NCBI GenBank assembly: GCA_046328115.1 | Contig: JAXLXE010000005.1 | Location: forward strand, 1-64,000 | DNA: 64,000 nucleotides | From: JAXLXE01 sp046328115 | GTDB lineage: Bacteria > Chloroflexota > UBA6077 > JACCZL01 | Direction: 5' to 3' | Shown: positions 1 to 9,480 of the stretch, piece by piece | Layout of the letters: every line of letters starts with the position of its first letter | Position numbering within the stretch: the stretch's first letter is position 1 | Notes under the pieces: generated by a model | Seen by the model: the letters and a program-made list of their open reading frames with translations, nothing else | Told to the model about the DNA's origin: nothing | The model's database searches: none | Program-made: the position numbers and the translations under genes

Positions 1-517
1 TGCCGCGCCCCCAGCCATTCTGCCCAGTCAACATCACAGAGCCCATCCCCAGATCGTCGTGCTCCACCGCGTCAAGCTCCCACACCCTCAGGCTCACCGC
101 GTACGTCATACCGGGCCGGAGCGGAATCCCGATCCACTCATTCATCGGCTCCGTCCCGGAAGTCGGCTTGCCCACCTTCACCAGATTCACGTCTGTCTGA
201 ACCACGTCACCATCGTTCGCGTCGAACCGAATGCCGGACGCCGCCAACAGCGTGCGGGAGCAGCTTGGCGTGGAGTAGTGGGGAGCGCAGGGCGGGATGT
301 ACTCCTCCAGCGCCAACGTCGCGCTGAACTCACCCTTGCCAATGTCGTGGTCGTTGGAAACGTAGACTGACTTCAGCCGCACCAGCACCCGCTGCGCGGG
401 ATCCGTGTCATCCGGCGCGTTGCCCGCGCGCGCCACCGCCGGGCTCGCGGCCGCTACCGCCAGCACCAACGCCAGTGCCGCACTGGCCAGCCACGCCAGT
501 CGTGCCATGCCGCTCAT
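1..517 (-). CDS. Secreted hypothetical protein, partial (C-terminus beyond window)
   Basis: Reading the minus strand from an ATG at 517 gives an uninterrupted frame of about 172 codons that leaves the window at position 1. The first 30 or so residues are a typical signal peptide: Met, Arg, then a long Leu/Ala/Val core ending in an Ala-rich stretch before PAVARA. The rest is rich in Val, Asp and Thr, with two close Cys (near residues 77 and 85) that could form a disulphide. No family was recognised, but the arrangement (signal peptide followed by a beta-rich domain) resembles the CARDB-like secreted protein at 26.6-27.1 kb. The ATG overlaps the stop of a small upstream frame by 4 bp (ATGA), which suggests translational coupling. 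The missing 3' end limits the call. Confidence 0.6.
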   Translation of the reverse strand, partial: MSGMARLAWLASAALALVLAVAAASPAVARAGNAPDDTDPAQRVLVRLKSVYVSNDHDIGKGEFSATLALEEYIPPCAPHYSTPSCSRTLLAASGIRFDANDGDVVQTDVNLVKVGKPTSGTEPMNEWIGIPLRPGMTYAVSLRVWELDAVEHDDLGMGSVMLTGQNGWGRG

Positions 518-726
518 CGCCACACCTCCGTCTCGCTCTCGTCCGCCGCCGGCTCCCGCCGCGGCTCCAGAATCGGGTCCAGATCCGGCCACTCCAGCAG
601 CGGCCACGCCAGCTCCCCGGCCACGGCCGCCCGCGACCGCCATCCCGCCACCGGCAGCACCAGGCCCGGGTCCATCATCCCAGCCGCCTCCCCCCAGGCC
701 GCTTCAGCACACGCCACCTCGTACAT
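514..726 (-). CDS. Small hypothetical ORF coupled to the secreted protein
   Basis: A 70-codon frame starts with ATG at 726 and ends in TGA at 514-516, overlapping the ATG of the secreted protein at 517 by ATGA. The product is acidic and Trp/Pro-rich with no signal peptide or recognised motif. The only arguments that it is real are the 4-bp overlap and the shared strand. A stop lies in frame just upstream (about 752), so the start can only move by a few codons. It could equally be the broken 3' end of a larger gene whose upstream part has been replaced by the REP-like repeats at 0.89-1.02 kb. Confidence 0.3.
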   Translation of the reverse strand: MYEVACAEAAWGEAAGMMDPGLVLPVAGWRSRAAVAGELAWPLLEWPDLDPILEPRREPAADESETEVWR

Positions 727-888
727 CCGCTTCTCCCAGACCCACTCACAGATCGTTCAGCACTCCCATCCCTGGGGCACCCCCATCATCCCGCTCATCC
801 CATCCACCCCGTAACGAACCCCGCCCACACAACACCCACACTTCCAGCCAGCCCGGACAGCCACAGACCACGATCCACCGCCCGTCCC

Positions 889-1018
889 CAACGTAGCGCG
901 GGCGCTTGTCCCCCGCTTCCCCACCACCGCCCATCCCAAACGTAGCGCGGGCGCTCGTCCCCCGCATCCCCGCCACCGCCCGTCCCCAACGTAGCGCGGG
1001 CGCTTGTCCCCCGCGTCT
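889..1018. repeat. REP-like repeat cluster, left copy (3 units)
   Basis: Three near-identical units of roughly 47 bp lie head to tail. Each contains the core GTAGCGCGGGCGCTTGTCCC followed by CCCGC. The core contains an imperfect palindrome (AGCGC/GGCGCT). The same units recur at 3.6-3.8 kb on the other side of the IS21 element. Short GTAGCGCGGGC-type intergenic repeats are common in high-GC environmental bacteria and are usually non-coding. The frames running through this stretch are repetitive and were not accepted as genes. Confidence 0.75.
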
Positions 1019-1039
1019 GAGCCCGCCGGCAGCGCGCCC

Positions 1040-1139
1040 ATCATCCCAACCCCGCGTGCTGCCAGCCTACCGCCACCTTGCCCCCGTCCGTCGCACCAGC
1101 TACGCTCAACGCGGACCAACCCACGGACGCGCCAGGGGG
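1040..1139. repeat. 100-bp direct repeat flanking the IS21 element, left copy
   Basis: This 100-bp stretch is identical, base for base as read, to 3817-3916. Similarity continues further left through the REP-like units with small indels. The left copy ends exactly where istB coding sequence begins. The right copy ends in the G-rich ribosome-binding site of the WYL regulator. The two copies therefore bracket the IS21 remnant. Confidence 0.85.
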
Positions 1140-1856
1140 CCTCGTTGCGGTAGCTCTCGCCGCGGATCACCACCGTCTGGCGGTGATGGGTCGGACCAGG
1201 TCGAGCGCCGCGTTGGCCAGCAACGGGTTGCCGAACGCTTCGGCCACTCCCGCCAGGGCTCGGTTGCTCGTCAGCAGCAGCGGCTTGCGCTCGTACCGTT
1301 CGCGAATCAGCTCACAGATCCTCCGCCATCTCCGCGTGGTCCAGAGGTCGCAGCCCCACGTCGTCCAGCGCTAGCACGTCCACCTGCAGCAGTTGTGCGC
1401 CGGCAGTACGTCCCATCCCCCGACTGGCCTGCAAGTCAGTCAGCACCCCGGTGCGCCCGGCCAGGTACAACCCGCTGTAGCCGCGCTTGAGCGCTTCGAT
1501 CACCAGCCCGTTCATCAGATGGCTCTTGCCCACCCAGTTGGTCCCGCCAGGACGATGTTCTGCGCCGGGCCACGAACTGCGCGGTCCCCAGGTCCTGGAC
1601 CGTCCGCCGCAGGCGCTCGGCACCGCCCCGAAGTCGAACGACGCCAGCGTCTTGCGGGATCCACCCCAGCTTCGCTTCAGTCCGTCGATCCAGCCGCGTG
1701 TGATCCCGCCGCTCCAGCTCGTCGTCCAGCAGGATCCCCAGGAACCGGTGGGCTCCCGCTGCTCGCGCGTGGCCTGCTGGGCCGCGTCTCCAGCGTCTCG
1801 AGCATGCCCGAGAGCCGCAGCCGCCGTAGCTTGGGGAGGAGGGGATGATTCAACAT
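1140..1856 (-). pseudogene. istB: IstB-like ATP-binding helper of IS21 transposition, frameshifted
   Basis: Joining frames gives a recognisable IstB. The N-terminus MLNHPLLPKLRRLRLSGML starts at ATG 1856. It is followed by the FDFGAVP segment, a Walker A region reading GTNWVGKSHL (consensus GPTGVGKSHL), a Walker B region DVLALDDVGLRPLD, and the C-terminal TSNRALAG and IRGESYR motifs. At least three frame changes are needed. IstB is an AAA+ protein that loads IstA onto target DNA. The last residues run directly into the duplicated 100-bp repeat at 1139. The start overlaps the istA stop by 7 bp, the normal IS21 arrangement. Confidence 0.8.
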
Positions 1857-3386
1857 CCGAGCACCTCCGAATCGAAGAACTCGCTGGCGGATCGCTCGAA
1901 GGTGTACGGCGCCGTGGGCGCAGCCTCGGCGCGCGGTGCCTCAGCGGCGCCGGCTGGCAGCGCCTCACGGTCCAGCGCCGCGTTCAGAATCTGCTTGATC
2001 CGACGGTAACTCACGTCGCCGTAGTGAGAGCCCGCGCGCACGCCGCCTCCAGACGGGTCTTGCCCACCGTCCCACCAGACGGAGCACCGCCTGCACCGAG
2101 CGCAGCCGATCCAGCGGCCGTTCCGCCAGTAGCTCCTCCACCACCGCCAGGGTCGCCCGGGCCGATCGTGCGAGCCAGATCCTGGCAGTACTGAGGGTGC
2201 GCTCCAGATAGGCCGCCTTCTCCGGCGGGTAGTGGGCCGACCGCGTCTGCCACTGCCCCGGCCGTGGGCGCGTGGGTGGGTGGCCACCAGCTCGGTACCG
2301 ACGAACAGCTGTACCACTCTGGTCAGGATCGAGCCTCAAGGCGCTGTCCGATGTAACGGTACGGCGCAGAGTAGTAACTGCCGTCGAGGGTGACGTGGCG
2401 GTCCGGGTGTACCCGCACCGTCCTGATCTCGATCAGGTCGAACGGCGTCCGGGGAAGCGGTGCAGCGCCGCGCGCGCTCCTCCGCCTCGAACAGGGCCAA
2501 CGGGGCCGGCGGGTGGTGCGTGATCGCGGGTGCCGGCCCGCTCGCGCGCAGCGCTGGAGCGCGGCGTTGGCCTCGCGCAGATCGGTGAACTCGTGCGCTG
2601 GTAGAAAGCTCCGCTTCACGAAGTGGACACCGCTTTCGACCTTCCCCTTATGCTCGGGGGTCCTAGGGCGAGTGGGGCTGATGGTGAAGCCGTAGTGCTG
2701 GGCGCAGCGGCGGTACGCTGCGCCCAGCACTGGATCGTGCAGGGTGGCTCGCAGCACGGCCGCCCGAGATTGTCGGGCACCACCGTGCGCGGCACCCCAC
2801 CGAACCAGGCGAATGCGCGGCGGTGGCAGGTGATCCATGTCCGGATCTTCTGGTCGAAGACCAGCTCAGCATACTGGTGGCGGCTGTAGCCCAGGGTCAT
2901 CACGAAGACCCAGGCCGTGCGGGCCAGGCCTGACGCTTCGGGTCCACCGGCGATGGCGGCGCTCGAAATCAACCTGGGCCTGTTCGCCCAGGCCCGGTGT
3001 GCACGCGCACCACGACCCGCGGTTCGGGCGGACGCAGACGGTGGACGAAGCGCAGCACCGTGGCGTAGCCTGCGGTGTAGCCGTACTCGTCGCGGAGCCG
3101 ATCGTAGATGGTCATGGCCTCGACGCCGGCCGTGACCCACGCGGCGATACGCTCGGTACGGCTCGACGAGAGGGCCCGGTACGCGGAGGCGCGGGTGGCG
3201 GCCGGCCCGGGCGACCAGCTCCGACGGTTCGGGCAGGGGCGTGGCCGGATCGAGGTGGCCCGGCCTCGTTGGCCAGAGGTGGCGTATTTGCTGACGGTCA
3301 TGCGCGCGAGGCCGAGGTCACGGGCGATGGTCCGCTGGCTGGCGCCGCTGCGCCGGGTGATGGATCAGATCACGAAGCAGGTGCAC
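1850..3386 (-). pseudogene. istA: IstA transposase (DDE/rve integrase) of IS21 family, frameshifted
   Basis: The frames read in order as an IstA protein. An N-terminal helix-turn-helix (LLRDLIHH, then QRTIARDLGLARMTVSKYA) is followed by the region IYDRLRDEYGYTAGYATVLRF. The catalytic integrase core comes next, with FVMTLGYSRHQYAELVFDQ, GGVPRTVVPDNL and PRTPEHKGKVESGVHFVK. The C-terminal beta domain contains HVTLDGSYYSAPYRYIGQ and ends SEFFDSEVLGC at 1850. The likely start is GTG at 3386. Four or more frame changes are needed across about 510 codons, so the gene cannot be expressed as written. The flanking context is the IS itself. Confidence 0.8.
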
Positions 3387-3482
3387 GTGTAGTCGCTCCA
3401 CAGAAACCCTCCACGGCACGAAACCGTGGAGGACGAGCCGGTTCCACCCCCGCGAATTCTTCCTACGCGGATGCTTCATGAG

Positions 3483-3604
3483 TGGCCTAGATCACGTGCT
3501 CACGGGTGGCCTACACCCCGTGCACATGACTGGCCTACATCGGGTGCAAATCGCTGGCCTACACCCAGTGCACATGGGTGGCCTATATACCAGTGCTCAA
3601 TGAC
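3483..3604. repeat. Five 24-bp terminal repeats of the IS21 element
   Basis: The motif TGGCCTA-N(5-6)-GTGCaCAT recurs at 3483, 3507, 3531, 3555 and 3579 with an exact 24-bp period. IS21-family ends are known to carry multiple such repeats that bind IstA. The spacing of about two helical turns would place all five sites on one face of the DNA. No matching copies were found at the istB end. Confidence 0.8.
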
Positions 3605-3616
3605 ACCCCGCTTCCC

Positions 3617-3796
3617 ACCACCGCCCATCCCAAACGTAGCGCGGGCGCTCGTCCCCGCGGAGTGACGCCCCCGCTTCCCAGCCACCGCCCGTCCCCGTAG
3701 CGCGGGCGCTCGTCCCCCCGTAGCGCGGGGGCTTGTCCCCCGCTTCCCCGCCACCGCCCGTCCCCAACGTAGCGCGGGCGCTTGTCCCCCGCTTCT
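3617..3796. repeat. REP-like repeat cluster, right copy (about 4 units)
   Basis: The cluster has four units containing the core GTAGCGCGGGCGCT-(C/T)GTCCCC, similar to those at 889-1018, with small differences in unit length. The cluster starts immediately after the proposed IS21 end at 3604 and runs into the 100-bp duplicated segment. It is non-coding. Confidence 0.7.
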
Positions 3797-3816
3797 GAGC
3801 CGCCCCGGCGGCTCTT

Positions 3817-3916
3817 ATCATCCCAACCCCGCGTGCTGCCAGCCTACCGCCACCTTGCCCCCGTCCGTCGCACCAGCTACGCTCAACGCGGACCAACCCA
3901 CGGACGCGCCAGGGGG
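3817..3916. repeat. 100-bp direct repeat flanking the IS21 element, right copy
   Basis: This copy is identical to 1040-1139. It supplies the region directly upstream of the WYL regulator, including most of its G-rich ribosome-binding site (a run of G at 3912-3917). It is probably the original copy, because its downstream continuation is a gene start, whereas the left copy is joined to an interrupted istB. Confidence 0.85.
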
Positions 3917-3922
3917 GAGACG

Positions 3923-4943
3923 TTGGCGGAGAGCGCGGCGCTAGACGGAGGCCGCAGGCGCGTGGCGGAGCGCGTCCTGCTGACCCTGCGCCTGCTCTAC
4001 GAGCGCGGCCGTTCCGCCAACGAGATCAGCCGCGAGATCCTGAGCGGATGGGCCGCGCTGCCTGCGGCAGTCAACCCCTGTATGCTATCCGTCGCGACAT
4101 TCGCTGCCTCCGCAACGCGGGATTCGCGGTGGAGTTCCACAGACCCTCCAGCCAGGGCAACGGCGCGGAGCCGCGGCGGTCTGCACTACTCCATTGGCCT
4201 AGACGGCGCCCGCGCTGGCCGTCATCCGCGCCGCCTACCCATACGGCACCCTTCAGGCGGCCGTCCAGCGGCTAGTGGAGCTGATCGGCGAACGACTGCC
4301 GGAGGCCGAGCAGCGCGAGCTCGCGCGCAGCCCGTCCTTGAAGCTCAACCTCCAGCCCGCGGACGCCAGGACCATTCCAGCAGCCGTAGTGAAGGCGCTG
4401 GATCGCGCCATTCGGACAGGCAAGCGGGTCCAGTTCTCGTACCGCGCCCGTGCCTCCGCCGCCCAGAGAAATCGTGGGGGATCCCCTGGCGCTGGAATAC
4501 GAGAAGGCCATCTGTACGTCATTGCCCGCGGGCGGATACCGACGAGCGGCGAGTACCGCGCAGACCGCATCCTTCCAGGCTCACTCCGCGTCCTCCCGGA
4601 GCACGGCCGCCGGCCCGCGGTCACCCCGCCGCTACACGCTCCGCTTCCGCACATCAGCCAGACTCGCCCGGTGGCAGCATCAGCGACCGATTCCCAGACC
4701 AGTCCGTCGCCATCCAGCCTGACGGCGGAGCCATCGTAACCGCCCACATCACCAGCCTGTTCCGGGCGGAGCAGTGCTGCTCCGCTACGGCGCGGAGGTG
4801 GAGGTGCTAGAGCCCAGGAGCTGCGAGATCGAATCGCGACCACCGTAGGTGGTGAAGCCGTGCGTACTCGCCAGAGCACGATGGTGCTCATCACCCGTTT
4901 CACAATGCTCACGTCGACCCATGAGCAGCTGATGGGAGGCTGA
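3923..4943 (+). pseudogene. WYL-domain transcriptional regulator at head of CRISPR-Cas locus, frameshifted
   Basis: The likely start is TTG at 3923 behind a G-rich Shine-Dalgarno (AGGGGGGAG). The N-terminus (ERVLLTLRLLYERGRSANEISREI, then YAIRRDIRCLRNAGFAVEFH) is a DeoR-type winged helix. The middle (KALDRAIRTGKRVQFSYRAR, then GHLYVIAR and GEYRADRILPGSLRVL) is a WYL domain, followed by a C-terminal segment ending near 4943. Several frame changes are required. WYL regulators often sit beside CRISPR-Cas operons and sense nucleotide ligands, so it probably controls the cas genes downstream. Its stop TGA is immediately followed by the ATG of cas10d. That role is inference from family and position. 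Confidence 0.7.
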
Positions 4944-7759
4944 ATGGCGAAGCGTCCATCCTCGGGCTCCTCAGCGAGCTGGAACCCCCCGATCGACGAC
5001 TACTTCAGACGTCGTGCACGGCGGCCTCCCCCGCTACCGCGCAATCCGCCAGGCCGGCGCCAAGGCGGGTCGGGCGCTCTACAGCCACGTGCTAGACGGC
5101 GTCATGGTGCTCGGAAAGCTCCGTGGGCTGCTTAGCCTGTCTGACCTCGAAGCGCGTCTCTTGTTCGCCCCGCCTACTCAGTCCCGACATCAACAAGACA
5201 GTCCCCGGCAGTGAGACGTGCTCGTACAACGCGCAGTCCACACCCGCTGCAATCGCCGCGGAGCTGGAATCGCTCGGTGTCAGCGCGTTTCTCCCGCATG
5301 GCACGGGCATCTCAACGACATCGTGTTTCTCGCGCGTGCGCATCAAGGCTTTCTGGCTGTTACGGCGGATGGGCTCAATCTGCGGCGGGAAAGTCAGTAC
5401 TCCTGGGTATCCAGCGCCCCGACCCAGCTAGGAAGCTGATGAAGGCGGTAGATTACCTGGACCTGTCCCGTGAGCTCGACGAGACCCGGCTTGAAGAAGT
5501 TCCTCGCGTGGGTGAACGGAGCCGGCCCTGACCAGCAATGGTCGCTGACGCGCCACCGCCTCGCGGGCGGGAATCCTGACCAACGTCATCCACAGTACCA
5601 TCAGCAAACTGTTCGGGAGCAGATTCAGGGCTACGCCGCTGCTCTACTATCGGACGGCGTCACCTACCTCGTACCGCGCTCGCAGCCGCTCGCGTGGACG
5701 GCGATGACGCCAAAGCCGCCGCCGCGGCGGTCGGCAACGGTTTCGCCCGCTTGCAGCTCGCCCAGCTAGAAGCCTTCGTCACGCCCACCAAGGACGGCGT
5801 GAAGGTCCAGCGTCTGCGTTCGAAAGTGGCGCCGACCTGGCGTCGATTCTCGACATGGTGTTCAAGCGGGTGGCCAACAAGACGTATCCAGGCAAGAGCG
5901 TGGACACCTATCTCGCCACAATTCTCCAGAAGGACCTGGTTCCGTCCAGGGCAAGCTAACGGGCGCGGCAGCCGCGCGCTAGACGACCTGCTCGCCGCGC
6001 CGATACGCTCCTGACCCGCGACGAGGATCGCCTCAAGCGCGGCGAGCTCGCGCTTGCGTACAAACTGCTCCTGGCAGAGTACGCGTCGGATAAGGCTGCT
6101 CGTGCCGATCCCTGGTCCAGTCGTCAACGAAGTGTTCGGGGTTGGACACGCTCCGTCCGCTCGCCGAGCGCGTCCACGCAGGGCGTCGAGGCTGGTTTCT
6201 CGCGCGCTGGCTGGATCTCCCCATCGAGGAGTACGAAGCGCGCGTCCTGGCGGATGCTGCGCGGCGAAGATCGCTAACCAAGTCCCGAGCGGCAACGATG
6301 ATGCCATCGCCGCTTACCTCGCGACTTCTGCAGATCCCGTTTCAGGCGGCCAGCCCGCGGCCGTTCACCGAGGCGTTGAGAATCTACGCGGCGTCAACCC
6401 ACCGCCAATGCTGTCACTGCGGCAGCCTCCGCCCGGCGTCAGAGTGGATGAGCGGAAACGTCCCGCCCAGTATCGGCGTCCAGTCCTTCTCCAACCGACT
6501 CGGCGGCGGGATCGCCCGCGAGCCCAAGCAATTCGTCTGCCAGATCTGTCGTCAGCAGTACACCCTGGAAAAGCTGGCGTGGCCCAACCACCGAGACAAG
6601 CAGGGCGGGGACGTCCGCACATTTTACCTGCACATCTTTCCGAACGGTTTCTTCACGGAGCCGTTCCTGCTGGCGTGGCGTAGCTCCCTCATGCGGCTGC
6701 GTGACGAGGATCACGGCGCGTTCCTTGTCAGCGTCGGCCAGTTCTTCCTCAGCGCGGATGTTCCGGCACCCTCGGCCGTGAACGTCAACCGCACCAAGGT
6801 AAACGGCGTGGCGATTCCCCGTCTCAGCGAGACCGCCATGTACGCCCGGTCCTACCAGTCCATTCACCCGGTGCCAACTTCAGGATCAGTTCCTGCGCGC
6901 CCTAGAGACCGCCGTCGTCATCCGGTCCATGCTGGATTGCCGAGTCAGCTCACACGTCTCCCCGTCGCGCCGCTCGCCAACGGCGCGCATTCGGCCAGAT
7001 GTTCATGGGATCCCGCCGTTCTGAGAGGACTCATTCGGCAGATGACCTCGACGCCTCGGCCGCGGACCAGTTGCTGGCGAAGCTGCGGGCGCTCTACGCG
7101 GCGCGCCGCGCCTGGTGACTGGTGATCCCAAACCCCGCCGGTCGTGCTCGACCTGGCCTGTGCTCTTGGAAGATCCTCTTGAGATCTACCACGTTGCGGA
7201 CCCGGTTCATCGAGCGCGGGCCCGGGGCGGCGCGACGAATGGGCAGCGATTCGCGCCGCTCAGGCACTTGCGCGGCGCTGTCCAGTCTTTCCGAAAGGAG
7301 CGAGTAGATGGACCCACTGCGTCGCATGGCCAATCTGGCCTGGAAAGAGCGCTTGCGCGGCCGCGGACTGGCCAGAAGCAGCCTGCTCAGACCATGACAT
7401 CACGCTTGAACAGCTGGAGCGATACCCCGGGCGAGTCCACGGAGCGACTGCGTGCCGCCGCGGCCGATGAATCTTCGCCTACCTCACCCGCATCGCGCCG
7501 GCAGACTGGAGGCGGTCGCAGAGTCGCGGATGCCGTCGATGTACGTTACGAGCTTCTTCGATGATCTCCTCGCGGTGGAGCATCATGGCGACGTCAACCC
7601 GGTTGCTTTCGAGAGCGCGCGCCTCATCGAAGCGCATACCACCAGTACGTCGTGAGGCAATCCCCACGGCCGTCAGGCGGTCGGCGAGACGCGAATCCAG
7701 ATGCAAACTTCGAGCCCGCCGAGAGCAGTCCCAGCGAAAGTGAGGAGGCTAACCCGTGA
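4944..7759 (+). pseudogene. cas10d: Cas10d (Csc3), large subunit of type I-D Cascade, frameshifted
   Basis: The protein is read across frames from ATG 4944. It begins with an HD-nuclease-like segment: YSHVLDGVMVLGKLRGLLSL, then a HDINK-like stretch read as PDINKTVPG. Next come NDIVFLARAHQGFLAVTADG and KLMKAVDYLDLSRELDETRL, and a long middle. The best conserved block follows, with two Cys pairs (CCHCG and CQICR) that look like a zinc finger, plus TFYLHIFPNGFFTEPFLLAW, typical of Csc3. The C-terminal part is followed across several shifts to about 7759. In type I-D the nuclease HD domain is on Cas10d rather than Cas3, which fits. At least eight frame changes are needed over about 940 codons. 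The end overlaps the csc2 GTG start (GTGA). Confidence 0.75.
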
Positions 7760-8720
7760 ACCAGACTACAGTCGCTAACCGCCAGCCACCTGCCCGGCCA
7801 CCTACCAGAACTTCCCCCAGGGTCGCTTTGTCACCATCGTGCTCGCACGCAGACCGAGCGAGACCATCTTCCGCACCGAGGGCAGCGGCGAAGGCCTTGT
7901 CAAGGAGACTGTCATGGCTGGTCTCAGGTCTCGCGTGCCCATCCGCCGCGTCGTCATCAGCAAACGCAAGCAGACCTTGAAATCCAGGCGTCGCCAGGGC
8001 CGCGATCTCACTTCGAAATCACGGGCGCCTACGCACCGAAGGCAGTGAGCATGCGTGTTCAATACCGCCAACCCGTGCGGAAAGTGCATTGACTGCATGG
8101 TCTACGGATTTGCTGTGGGCACGGGCGGTGCTCAGAAGTCACGTGTCATCACCGACGACGCCTTTTCCATCGCGCCGAGCAGCCAGGTGACCGATCGCCG
8201 CCAGTTCAACGCGCTGTTTGACAATTCCACCATGCGCCATCCGGTCGCGGATGTCGCCTCCACCGGCATCGGCACGGACGAGTACGTCAAGCCAGAGGTC
8301 CATTTTCTGGACATGGAGACCGCACAAGGACGTCACCCCGGCCGAGCTCGCCCACGTGCTCGGCAACATCCTCCGGAGCACACGCTACGGCGCTATCTCC
8401 AGCCGCATCGGGCGTGTCACCAACCACGTGGCCGCGATCGTGCTGTCAGACTACGAGCTGTTCAGCAACTTGGAGTTAACCAGGCGGTCTACGACACGCT
8501 GCTGGCAGCGATCGGGTTGAGCTTCCCGCTGGACACCTCCCAGGTCCTGGCCGCCATATCGAGGCGATAGACGCCCTCTTGCCGCGCGTCTGAGCAGCCA
8601 ACCGATGGTGATCCGTGGAGCGGACCTCGACACAATTCTCGCCGAGCGCGCCTCTTCGCCTCCGCGGAAGGCGTCCGCGGCCTGTTGGAGGCCGTGGCTT
8701 CGGGTCATCCGAAGTCCTGA
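7756..8720 (+). pseudogene. csc2: Csc2 (Cas7d), type I-D backbone subunit, frameshifted
   Basis: The GTG start at 7756 follows a clear GAGGAGG. Reading across frames gives QGRFVTIVLARRPSETIFRTEG, then RVVISKRKQT, NPCGKCIDCMVYGFAVG (a CxxC zinc site), SQVTDRRQFNALFDNST and VKPEVHFLDMET. The C-terminal stretch FASAEGVRGLLEAVASGHPKS ends at TGA 8718-8720. This is the pattern of Csc2, the Cas7-like protein that coats the crRNA in type I-D complexes. About four frame changes are present. It lies between cas10d and csc1 with almost no spacing. Confidence 0.75.
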
Positions 8721-8727
8721 GCGCGTC

Positions 8728-9480
8728 ATGCGTGTGTTTGAGGTACTCTAGAGCTCTGCGAGCCAACCTACTTCGCCAGTCGCGAGGTTGGCGTTCGCCA
8801 GACGGAGCCCGTCATTGGGAACTACACGCTCGCGTACGCCTTGGGATGGTGCGCGCCGTACGGGTTCCGACGAGGCGGCAGATGGAACGGAGCACCGCGC
8901 TACCGCGAGGATCTGACACCGCTCAACGCTGCCCAGATCTACGCGCTGACGCCCGGCGACGTTTGACGGCGCCACGGTCCGATTCACTGTGGGCCAGTTC
9001 AACGCCCAACGGATGCTTCTGCTTTTGTTCGGCCAGAACAGCATCGTGGTGGATCGTCACATCGCCCGGCCACCCGCGATGAACGTTCCCCAGTTCACGG
9101 TCGGCTGCGCATGCTCGGGATTGGCTGCCCCGGGGCACCCTGTACGTATCGCCGGCGAGATGAGCCCGCCTCCCCAGCTACGTGCGCCCTCCGGGAAGTT
9201 CATAGGTAAGGCGCACATCCAGTGGCGCGGCGCCCACGGCCCGCGAGGAACGGAGCGAGTCATTCTCCTTTAGCAGCTACCTGAATCCGGTTGACCTGCC
9301 CACCCCAGACGCCCTCGTCAGCTTCGACGTTGTCGCGGTCCCACCCCGGTCCCCTTGGTACGGCACGTCACCATCATCGATCCAGCTCTCGTCCTCGACG
9401 CCAACACCATCGGCCCCGCCGCCGGCATGCGGTTCGGAGTCGAGGAGCTGGAACAGGCCAAGCGCCATGGACGAGCTGCG
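8728..9480 (+). pseudogene. csc1: Csc1 (Cas5d-like), type I-D Cascade subunit, frameshifted
   Basis: The ATG at 8728 lies 7 bp after the csc2 stop. Joined frames give MRVFEVTLELCEPTYFASREVG, then EPVIGNYTLAYALGWCAPYG, FTVGQFNAQR, VIAGEMSPP and GKFIGKAHIQWRG, followed by a tail ending near 9480 (VLDANTIGPAAGMRFGVEEL). An early Tyr-Phe-Ala-(S/T) strand, the NYxLxYALG motif and the late GKF.GKA motif are typical of Csc1, which caps the 5' handle of the crRNA. At least four frame changes are needed. The exact end is uncertain because it overlaps the cas3 start. Confidence 0.7.

Larger units (their letters stand above)
1140..3604 (-). mobile_element. IS21-family insertion sequence (istA/istB), degenerate and truncated
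   Basis: The element carries the two-gene istA-istB layout on the minus strand, with a short overlap of the two frames. It has multiple 24-bp terminal repeats on the istA side (3483-3604), as is typical for IS21, whose ends hold several transposase-binding repeats. A hairpin with a 9-bp stem (3408-3432) sits just upstream of istA. The outer end on the istA side is probably near 3604, after TGACA. The opposite end is not found: the flanking 100-bp repeat abuts the last IstB codons at 1139/1140, so the terminal repeats on that side appear lost. Both genes are frame-disrupted. Confidence 0.8.

Noticed and set aside
757..1173. Minus frame ending in repeats upstream of the small ORF
   Set aside because: Its first residues (VIRGESYR) are the IstB C-terminus and the remainder is REP-like repeat translation.
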